From Persicaria tinctoria (taxonomy: Eukaryota; Streptophyta; Magnoliopsida; Caryophyllales; Polygonaceae): a stretch of 64,000 nucleotides of DNA. The notes beneath the pieces are model-generated. The model had not been told where the DNA came from. It saw nothing but the letters and a program-made list of their open reading frames with translations, and ran no database searches. The stretch spans positions 16,202,688-16,266,687 of the forward strand of contig JBANSL010000013.1 in the NCBI GenBank assembly GCA_037127255.1, written 5' to 3'. Positions 33,530 through 43,219 of the stretch are shown here, piece after piece. The position numbers and the translations under genes were made by a program. Positions within the stretch are counted from its first letter, which is position 1. Each line of letters starts with the position of its first letter.

Positions 33530-36068
33530 AAGGAGATCCGGTGACACTGACATCTGCGTAGAGACAGACTGATCGGACATAGAAGGGGAGGAGGAGGGTG
33601 ACGAGCCAATAGATGGGAACCCGGACTCATGGAAAATGACATGATGACTTATATAGGTACGATGTGTGGCGGCATGGAAGCAAAGGTCGCCACGGTGGGA
33701 GGAACTGTATCCAAGGAAGACACAGGGCAAGGTTTTGAATTCCAATTTATTGGATCTGTAAGGTTCTAGATATGGGAAACAAAGGCAACCAAAGGACCGA
33801 AGAGCCTTATAGTCAGAGAGACGCTTGTACAGACGGAGATAGGGGGAGTCAAGCTGTAAGACTGGGGTAGGTGTTCGATTGTGAAGATAAATAGCAGTGT
33901 GAAACGCATGCTCCCAAAACTGGGGTGGGAGTCGAGACTGAGCAAGCAAGGTAAGGCCTTTTTCTTGGATCGTACAGTTGCAACGTTCAACCATACCATT
34001 CTAAGATGGTGTGTGGGGGCAGGATATGCGATGAAGAATACCCTGTTACTGGAGCATAGAGGTGAGGGACTGAAATTCACCCCCCCCCCCCCCCCCAATC
34101 GGTTTGAAGCTCTTTGATAGTGGCATTGAATTGTGATTTGATCATTGTTTAAAAGAGACGGAAATAGTCCAAGACATGGGATTTGTGGGTCAAGAAATAG
34201 ATCCAGGTAAAGCGAGTGCAATCATCAACAAACAACACAAAGTAGCGAGAATCATTTAACGATAAAGTGGAGGCAGGACCCCAAACATCTGAATAAACAA
34301 AATCAAAAGGAGCTGTTTTGGGAACATGAGTTGACACAATGGGAAGACGCTTGCTTTTACCTAACAAACATGACTGACATGGGCCAATGGCCTTATTTGA
34401 CACAATAGGTAAATGAAACTGACGCAACAAATACTATAGAATTGCAGGACTCGGATGACCGAAACGATTATGCTAGTGTGCCGGAATTGCAGGACTCGGA
34501 TGACCCACCAGAACTTGCTTGGAGACCGCAGAAACTGACGGAGGCACTTTGTATAAGCCAACCCTGACCAGGCCTTTGAGAAGAGGTTGCCCCTGCATGT
34601 CCTTAATCAGGCAAAATGTAGGATGAAATTCAAGGAAAACATTATTATCTCGAGTTAATTTGGAAATGCTAACAAGGTTTTTATGCATGGAAGGCATAAT
34701 AAGGACATGTGATGGGGAAATAGAGCGAGAGGATGTGGAAAAGAAGGTGTTACCAATATGTGAAATAGGTAGGGTAGAACCGTTACCTAGGGCCAGTTGA
34801 TCACCGCCATTATAGTCGGAGTTGATGGAGACCTTGTTGAAGTCATCGGTAATGTGGTCAGTAGCACCGGTGTCAAAGTACCAAGCTGGGTCATGGAGAG
34901 ATGACGAGGAGGCGACATAGGCAGAGGGGCCGGCGGGCTGCTGCTGGGTGAGACGATCAGCGGAGTGGCGAGACGGAATGGCTTGGAGGTTCAAACGGCT
35001 GAAGCAATCCTTGGCAAGGTGACCTATACGGTCACAGAGCTGACACTACAGACGGTTGCGAGAGTGACCAGCAGGGTCATCGATGTCGGTCGAGCCATTG
35101 CCGGCAGAGAGAGAAGAGGAGCGCTCCGGAGGAGGGCCGCACTGTTGAGACGGGGACTGACCAGAGCGGGAGGACGGGCGATCAGGGCGGCGAGGGCGGG
35201 ACTGACCGTAGTTGGCCGCCGGTTGATGGTTCTGGAGGTAGCGACCAACCTCAAGGAGACGTTCTTCTTCCCGGAGTAGAGAACCAAGAAGATTTTCGGA
35301 CGTCAGGTTGTCGATGCGCACGTTGATGGCGGCGCATAAAGAACCATACGATGGGTCAAGGCCATGGAGAACAGAGGCGGTGAAATCATCCTCGGAGACC
35401 GGCTGAAGACAATCAGCAAGGGCATCAGCGATGTCTCGCTTCTTCTCATAGTATTCAAGAATCGAGAGATTGCCTTTCAGAAGGGGGTGTAATTGGGACT
35501 TGAGGTGCATAGATCTAGCACGGGATTGGGCTTGGAACATGTGTTCGAGGGTGAGCCATGCCTCACGCGTAGTGGTGGCGCGAGTAACATAGCCGAGGAG
35601 ATTGGAGAAGATGGTGGTTCAGATCCACACAAGGACAAACTTGTCCCTGCGTTTCTAAGTAATAAAGTGAGGGTTAGGATTGGTTTGAGAGGAGGATGAG
35701 TTGTCGGATGTGACAGTAATGGTTTTGGGTGGAGAGGTGTCGATGAGGACATGGTCCTGAAGTTCATAGGCATCAAGGGTATCGATGAGATTGGCTCGCC
35801 ATATCGTGTAGTTGGAATGATCGAGCTTGACGGAAAAGGTAGGCAATTGGAGATTGGAATTGCCAGACAGGTTCAAGGCGGAAGCCAGGAGAAACGCACC
35901 AGAGGAACGGGACGAGGAGCCGTCATTGGTGGGAGGGGGTGGGTCGTTGGGCGGTGTTTGGTTGTCGGTACTGCTACCGGAGATGTTGTTGCCGGAGACG
36001 GTGGTGGGGTGTAAGCGGCCGAACAGAGGAGGAGATTAGGGTTTTGAAAAAACCGGCTCTTGATATCA
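33530..36068 (-). pseudogene. Split Copia, 5' half: gag, protease, integrase
   Basis: On the minus strand, from right to left: a primer site TGATATCAAGAGC next to the LTR, resembling the tRNA-Met site with a mismatch; gag from about 35876 (LDHSNYTIWRANLIDTLDAY, then LLGSLLREEERLLEV); a zinc knuckle CQLCDRIGHLAKDC near 35000-35050; protease WYFDTGATDHI near 34890; pre-integrase; integrase with YSDVWGP (about 34290); and the integrase C-terminal part with KLEFKTLPCVFLGYS (about 33730). Frame changes and stops break it. A run of 17 C's (34080-34096) lies in the integrase catalytic DNGGEF region. The gene resumes at 6886 beyond the Gypsy element. Confidence 0.92.
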
Positions 36069-36214
36069 TAAAAGATTGTGAAAGATCTGATGATTCGATC
36101 ATTCAGAGGATATGATATTATATAGACAATTAGGGTTACAAAGGATAGAAACAAACCTATACAAATCGTAACATACAAGGAAAATATAAACAAGAGTATA
36201 TTTTATCTCTAATA
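36069..36214 (-). repeat. 5' LTR (right side) of the split Copia
   Basis: Partner of 4866-5011, the same 146 bp length with about three differences. The flanking AATAT (36215-36219) matches 4861-4865. Confidence 0.9.
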
Positions 36215-36769
36215 AATATTAATTAATTATATTCAACTCGTTTAGAACCGAACCAAGTTTGATGGAGCTTTAATTTGCATTGAGTTTTAAAATGTGTTTA
36301 TATATATTCAACTCAGTCAGTAATGAATGAGTTCAAATCAAGCTTTTTAGAGCTATACTTTCTTATAACATATAAATAAAGAAATTTTTATAAATTTCAG
36401 AATTTTTGAGCTAAATTCAATCCAAACCTCATTTTAAACCACAAACGAGCGATTTTTTCGAGTCGAGCTCAAACTAATCGCCTAACTGATATAATAACCA
36501 TATATTATGATGAAATGCTTTTGTAGTTTTCGAGAAAGATTAAAAAATGTAATAAATGATAATATATTAACACATTTGTTAATTTCCTTAAAAAGTTATA
36601 CAAAGGTTAAAATGTCTATTAATGTTTCCTTTCTTATTAGCAACTTTCCAATATTTAAAGTCGCACAACCACTCTATGTCTTGATTAGGTACTACATGAC
36701 TTAAATAACTGTTGATTCTCTCACTCAAACCATTCTATGTCTTGATCAGGTAATACAAAACTCATTTAA

Positions 36770-37016
36770 GGCCCCGTTTAGTATGAATATGGGAATCGGA
36801 ATGAGAATCGGAATCGGAATAAAAAATTGGAATAAGTCATTACTCAAAAGTGTTGTTTGGTATAATCTCGGAATAAGAAATTTACAAACACCCAAAACCT
36901 AAAAATACACAAAAAAAATATTTTAAAAATCAATAAAGAGGGAGGGCTATAGGCACGGTGTTGAACAAGGAGGGAGGGTTGGGTGGCACCGGCGGCGATG
37001 CCACCGTCCCAGGTGG

Positions 37017-37069
<53 letters not shown>

Positions 37070-37445
37070 TGTGGGTGACGATGGGGATGACACAAGCGAT
37101 GGATGATGGCGGCGACTACAGATGGTGGCAGCAGCGGCGACAATCCCAGGTGGTCAAAGAGAGAGAAGCGGATTACAACGGCGAGAACAGGGGCGGAAAT
37201 CCCAAATCTGGACGATGGGGTTACACCGGTGTCGGACGATGGCAGTGGCAACCGGTGGTGGTGGCGGCAGCAGTGTATACATTCGGAGAAAGATGGACGT
37301 ACTGTTGAGTTGGAGTTGGAGAGGGTGGAACATTGGGAATGACTCATCCCCCACCTAAACTTGAGGAATGAAAAGTGCCTGAAATTAGAGATGCTGAGAT
37401 TATCCAATAATCAATGGCCTTGACCCATCGATACCAAACAAGGTC
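36770..37445. mobile_element. PIF/Harbinger-like MITE, 676 bp
   Basis: The ends GGCCCCGTTTAGTAT and, read inward from the right, GACCTTGTTTGGTAT form a 15 bp imperfect inverted repeat. Each is flanked by the trinucleotide TAA (36767-36769 and 37446-37448), the target size preferred by PIF/Harbinger elements. The inside holds a (GA)n tract (37019-37066) and GC-rich sequence; no transposase is present. It sits within one unit of an older tandem duplication of about 65 bp (GTTGATTCTCTCACTCA at 36711 and 37450). Confidence 0.75.
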
Positions 37446-37577
37446 TAAGTGTTGATTCTCTCACTCAAGAGTCACAACTTACAAACTCTATGTTTCACGG
37501 GATTCGAATGACAAATTTTTTCGACATAAATTGTAAACTCAAAACAATTATTGATTGACGGAAGTCATTATATATAA

Positions 37578-37840
37578 CTAGTACGATCCCCGCGCCATGG
37601 CGCGTTTTTTTAAAACTAAAATATTATATATACAAATATTATAAATTTTTAGTAAATGTTAAGATAAAAATCATAAAAAAAAACTTTATAACAAATGTAT
37701 CTTATAATTATCTCAGAAAATTATTTTTAAAAAATCTTGTGTAAAGTATAATATATAAATATAGATATTTTAAATTACTCAGTAATAATAAAATCAATAT
37801 CATTATAACATTGTTTAAATGTGATGTGTCATAATCTATA
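37578..37840 (-). mobile_element. Helitron-like 3' end and adjoining repeat
   Basis: On the minus strand the sequence ends in a hairpin GCGCCATGGCGC, then GGGGATCGTA, then CTAG next to T. That is the hairpin-plus-CTRR ending inserted between A and T that marks Helitrons. The adjoining AT-rich 220 bp recurs at 52497-52720. The other end could not be placed, so only the recognisable part is given. Confidence 0.6.
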
Positions 37841-38582
37841 GTTATATTCAATGTTTTGAATTAAGCCCAATAGTTAGTAAATAAATTTGTGTTAAACCCA
37901 ATAGTTATATTAGATTGAATTCAATGTTTTGAATTAAGCCCAATTGTTAGTAAAATTAAAGAAAAAAAAGAATTAAAAGAAAAAGAAGAAAAAAAGAGAA
38001 TTGAAGAAAATAAAAAAAAGGCAAAAAAATATGATTGGTTAAGACTTATAAAATGCCTTTAAGATTGACACATTATCTAAACTCTTTTAAATGAAGAGTT
38101 TATATGGATTGCTCTTCTTTTATTTTTTCACCTCAATCTTGTTTGATTTTTTTATATATTTTTTAACAGCTAAAAAACATAAAATATTACTGGGTAATTT
38201 TTTAAAATTATCTTTATTAATAATAATTAGTATAAAATTATCTTCAAATATTTTAAAAAAAAATTAGACATTTTGTATATACTGTAAAAAATACGGAGTA
38301 ACTTTTAAAAAAATAAAAAAAAATTGACCTAACAGAGGGAGTATGTTGAAAAACTCCACTCCGTAGCAGATTTGTCTCTCTCCCCCCGTCTTCATCGATC
38401 ATCATATGGTCCTTTACTCTTTTTTAAATAAATCCACTCTCAGTTTTAGAGATCCCATGTAGCTCCTTTTTGTCCTCCTCTACTCCTCCTCTTACCTGTC
38501 TCAGATCCGCTCCCCTTTTTCCATCGTCTTCACCGCCACCTTTCCATCCTCCTCCCCCCCTCCCTAAAACGACGCCCTAACA
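37841..38582. other. Intergenic DNA upstream of the WAV3-like gene
   Basis: AT-rich. A fragment with TACGGAGTA and AGAGGGAGTA (about 38290-38345) looks like the remains of a Stowaway-type MITE. The pyrimidine-rich stretch 38370-38580 is probably the promoter and 5' UTR of the following gene. Confidence 0.4.
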
Positions 38583-40958
38583 ATGGGTACTGGATGGAGA
38601 AAGGCCTTTTCTAGAACAACCCCCAAAAACAAACACCCTCCCCCTGAAGAATCTCAGATTTCACACAGTTCAAGCGCTCCCCCAATCAAAACCGGAGGAA
38701 GGCTCCGGATTTTCTCTAGCATCAGCACCCCTTCCACTCCGCGTTTAATTTCACAGCCTCCGGAGACCACCACCCCAACTCTCCGGTGTCGCACCTCCGC
38801 CGTTGCGCCGCCGCAGTCGGCAGACAACACGCCCAGGCTCCATTGCCGAACCTCTGAGAAGAAATCGCAGAGCCCTAGGCCGAAGTTCGCTTCCAATCCT
38901 TCCTCCCCTCGCTCCCCTTTCTCCATCCTGAAGAACACCCTCCGACTCTCCAAGGTAACTGATACACCGATCCTCATTATCAATTTATCATCACCGATTT
39001 CATTTGTTCCAATTTGATTTTGATTTTGATTTTCGGTTTGGCAGAGCGGATGTGGAGTGTGTTTGCAGAGTGCGAAGACAGGGAAAGGGATGGCGATTTA
39101 CACGGCGGAGTGTTCACACACATTCCACTACCCCTGCATCGCTCAGCAGGTACGGAAACAGGGGAGCTTGGTTTGTCCTGTTTGCAATGTCACTTGGAAG
39201 GACGTTCCTCTCCTCTCCGTTCACACAACGAGCCGCTCGTTTTCCGATCAAGACGAAGTCGTGGAGAAGACAATCACCACAACCAGCACCACAACTCCAA
39301 CTAGCAAACCGAGAATCCATGTAGAGGTGAAAAAGGCCAATCAATCCGATCTGGCGGATGATAGCCACCAGCCTTTCAACGACGACGAGCCTCTCGTTGC
39401 AACATCCGGCGGCGCCAGGTTCAGGCCGATCCCGGAGGCGGAGAACGAGGACAATGAGGAAAACGAGGAGGTCGAGGAGTTCAAGGGGTTTTTCGTGAAC
39501 TCCACTCCATCGACGCCGACGAAGAAGGTAAACGCCGGGAAATTCTTCCATGAGCGGCGAACTCAGCGGAACGTGGAGTTCAAGCTTCTTCCGGAAGCTG
39601 CTGTGGTCTCCGTCGGACGATCTCATGAGACTTTTGCGGTTGCGCTCAGAGTCAAAGCTCCTCCTCCTCCGCCAATCTCCGCCGACGGCGGTGATCCGAC
39701 CTTGCCGGTTAATCGTGCGCCGGTCGACCTCGTCACTGTCCTAGACATCGGCGGGAGCATGACCGGCGCGAAGCTCCACATGCTCAAGCGCGCCATGAAA
39801 TTGGTGATTTCATCACTCGGATCCACCGATCGGCTCTCCATCGTCGCATTCTCAGACAGTCCACAGCGCGTCCTCCCGCTCCGCCGTATGACTCCCCAAG
39901 GCCAACGTCTCGCCCGCCGCATCGTCGATCAGCTCTCCGTCGGTCAAGGAAAATCTGTCGGCTCCGCCATGAGAATCGCTGCCAAGGTCCTCGAAGATCG
40001 AAGGGAGAAAAACCCCGTCGCAAGCATCATCCTCCTATCCGACGGCCAAGACGAATCCTCCCAAAACAACAACGGATCAAATCAACGGCAATCAACAAGC
40101 CACGTGTCATCCACTCGTTTTGGCCACATTGAGATCCCCGTCCAGGCCTACGGGTTCGGCGGAGGAATAAGCGGCGGTTACAACCACCACTCGATCGCCG
40201 ACGCGCTCGCGAAGCGCGTGGGTGGACTACTGAGCGTGGTGGTCCAGGATCTCAAAGTCCAGCTCGGCTTCTCCTCGGGCTCCGCCCACGGCGAGATAAC
40301 GGCCGTCTATTCCTGCAACGGACGACCGAGCTCGCTCAGCTCTGACGCAATCCGGCTAGGCGAGCTCTACGCGGAGGAGGAGCGTGAGCTGCTCGTCGAG
40401 ATCCGGGTCCCGACGTCAGCGATCGGGTTCCACCACGTGTTGTCTGTTCGTTGCAGTTACAGGGACCCAGCGAGCGGGGAGGTTATGTATGGGCGGGAGC
40501 GGGCCCTACTAGTGCCACGTCCGCACGCCGTCCGATCCTCCGATCCGATCGAACGGCTGCGGAACGTGTTCGTGGCGACGAGGGCGGTGGCGGAGACGCG
40601 CCGGCTGGTGGAGCACGGGGAGTTCGGGAGCGCCCAGCGGCTGTTGGTGTCGGCTCGGGCTCTGGTGGCGCAGTTCGGCTCGGCTTCGGCGGAGGAGTAC
40701 GTTAAATGGCTGGAAGGGGAGCTGGCGGAGCTGCATTGCCGGAGGCAGTATCAGGTGCAGATGCGGGAGCAGGAGCTTATGGTGCTCCAGCAGCAAAGGC
40801 GGAGAGCCGCTGACGTCGCGTTTGTTGACGAGAACGGTGAGCCGCTGACGCCTACGTCGGCTTGGGGCGCGGCTGAGCGGCTCGCGAAGGTGGCTTTGAT
40901 GAAGAAGTCGATCAACAGTGGCGGCGACTTACATGGCTTCGAAAATGCTAGATTTTAA
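38583..40958 (+). CDS. WAV3-like RING/VWA-domain E3 ubiquitin ligase
   Basis: Two exons, 38583-38954 and 39045-40958, join in phase 0 (AAG|GTAACT ... GGCAG|AGC) and encode 761 aa. After a Ser/Pro-rich N-terminus, a RING-type zinc finger (about residues 127-175) shows CGVCLQ, CSHTFHYPC and CPVC. A von Willebrand factor A domain follows (about 350-520; PVDLVTVLDIGGSMTGAKL), then the C-terminal region typical of the WAVY GROWTH 3 family. Those proteins are ubiquitin ligases affecting root growth and gravitropism. The metal-binding DxSxS motif reads D358-I-G-G-S, with Gly in place of the first Ser. I assign the family, not the exact orthologue. Confidence 0.92.
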
Positions 40959-43219
40959 TTAAAAAATTTTTTGTTATTTTAAAATCTATTTTTAGTTAGG
41001 GCCCCAAAAAATAAATAAATAAAAAAAGAAGAGGATTTATATGATGAGGGAAGGCCCATGGAGTCTCAGCTGGGCCTGCGGAGAGCGACTAAAGGAACTA
41101 CCCGACGGCGCGGCGTATACGAAAGGAGTACCGCGCAGCCCCACCCACCGGCGCCACCATTAATGATATAATTAGAGGGGCTTCATTTGTAAAAATAAAA
41201 AAGGTTATAAAGATTGTAATTGTTGTAATTGGCAATTTGAATTTGGAATGGAAAATTAACAATTTCATAAGTTTCACAATCTAGTAAATAAACTTATCGA
41301 TATGAATGATCTTATTCAGATCGACAAGTTTCTTTACAAGTCTACATTGTACACCACTTGATCGCGGATTCGCGATGAAGAGATCGACGTTGGTGTCTAA
41401 TTTTGGATCACATTTTAGGCATGTAAGGACCATTTTCTATTTATTATGTTGAGCCTTTTGGTACGCAAGAAAGCGACTCGATAGGAGAATATAGAGCGGT
41501 TGCGGTTGCGCATAAGAATGTAATGCAGTGGGTACGACACGAACAGTAGGAATGTGAGTCGAGGCCACACCTGGCATGTGCGAGTAACACCAACTGGAAT
41601 TATTGAGACACTTGTAGGTAAGGTTAATGCTTACATTTTTGGCTTGGTTCAATGGGACATAAGATGTACATTCATTTGGCCCATGATTACTGATAGCGGT
41701 GTTGGATGTTACACGTTACCACAATCAGAATGACCAGATTTTGTGTAACAGACTGAACAGTAAGTGACCCCCCGGCCCTCCCATCTGCAACTGCTTCTGA
41801 TCAGATTCCTTTAGTTTTCAATAATCAATTTTTTCTCGTACGTCTTGATGAGGTAAATCGCAGGATATGCTCAGTTGGAGTTGGCCTATCGGTTCAACTC
41901 TAAAGCAGGATGTATGTGCATTTGCACCATGAAAGGCGTATGCTTTTGATACACGAAAAGAATAAGGGAAAAGAAAATTCCAGTTGTGGTAAGATTGATA
42001 GATCAGTCTATTAATTGCAGCAAGAAAGAGTTTGGATGGGCGAGATGGATGATCATGTGTAACTAAATCGTGATCGAAACTGCTGGATGACTGCTTATGG
42101 ATGGGGATGTAGACATCTAAAGATCTCACTATCAGTGTTAGATGAAATGTTAATATCACTAATGAATGAATTGATGATCCCACAGCAAAGGATGCAAGCT
42201 GTTTTTTTAGCAGCTAGAAGATGTACATAATGATACAATGCACCCTACCTCAGATTGTCAATTTTGAAACTGTTTGAAAAGAAAGTGTAAAACTGATTTC
42301 TATCCAGCTCACTGAAAGACATGCTTATTCGTTTTGTCGATAAATTTTAAGGTGAGGGGAGGGTGTCCTAATCCAACACAGGGAAAGCTTCTGGGCTCAA
42401 AAGAACGCTTACAGACCTCATTGCATATCCAGTGTCACACGTTGCAAGACCAACTCCTTAGGTATGAAAACATGCCATGTTCAGTATCTTACAGTCACAA
42501 GCATCCATCAGTATCAGCAGTAGTAGTAAAACTGTCTCCATTCTCAATAAATACGATGCAGATATGAAGGCAGCAGTGTCAAGCAACTAAACTAAGCAAA
42601 TTGGATATTTTCTGAAGTTCACAATGAGCTGAACCATGAAATTGTGCTGCTTAGACTTACAGCAAAGCGGATGCAGCCAGTGAATGCACATCTCTGAATC
42701 AAATTCTACTCACCTGCAAATCAAAGGAAAAACTACATCATTCATCGAGAGAAAGGAGAGGCGTAAAGGTAGAACTCACAAACGACACGAAGCCCTGCAA
42801 GCACATGCTAAAAGCAGGCAACAATGTTGAGACTTGAGATCCAACTGTACGAGGATGACAGTCTCCATACAAGCAGAAAACAATACAGGAGGCTTTTTTT
42901 TTTAAAGAACAAATTATGAAATTGTATTAATCAGTACATTAATTACAAAATCCAACAGTATGGAATGAACTGCCACTGGCTAGAGATTGATACTGGTTGG
43001 GATATAAGGTTCGACCTCATCCTCAAACTTATCTTACAGGAACCGGATGACAACAACGAACGATATTGTAGGCATCCAAAATCTTGCTAGAGATACGTTT
43101 AGAGCAGTAAATAAATCATCAGAAGTATGGAGGTCGCTCTACAATAATTCACACAATCAATATGGAAGGTTTCCTCCTTATTTGAATTTGAGGGAGAAAA
43201 AAAGATGTCTGCACAAGAT
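40959..43219. other. Intergenic region between the WAV3-like gene and HEMA
   Basis: The two genes are convergent, so this holds both 3' ends. I see no protein-coding gene, transposon end or RNA gene. A T-rich tract near 42893-42905 may mark an old insertion or the HEMA 3' UTR. Confidence 0.45.

Larger units (their letters stand above)
4866..36214 (-). mobile_element. Copia LTR retrotransposon split in two by a Gypsy insertion
   Basis: Two 146 bp LTRs (4866-5011 and 36069-36214) bound the element, with AATAT outside both ends (4861-4865 and 36215-36219). On the minus strand the 5' half (gag, protease, integrase) lies at 33530-36068 and the 3' half (reverse transcriptase, RNase H) at 5012-6886. 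Between them sits the Gypsy element, which duplicated GCACC (6882-6886 and 33525-33529). Without the Gypsy element the Copia would be about 4.7 kb, the usual size for the family. The LTRs differ at only about three sites, so this insertion looks fairly young by LTR divergence. Both halves carry stop codons. Confidence 0.95.

Noticed and set aside
36844..37407. 187-residue minus-strand frame with Ser-Leu repeats
   Set aside because: It spans the GA microsatellite within the PIF/Harbinger-like element; the repeat creates the open frame.
39114..40023. Minus-strand frames of 79-170 residues opposite the WAV3-like gene
   Set aside because: They are GC-rich coding shadow of exon 2.
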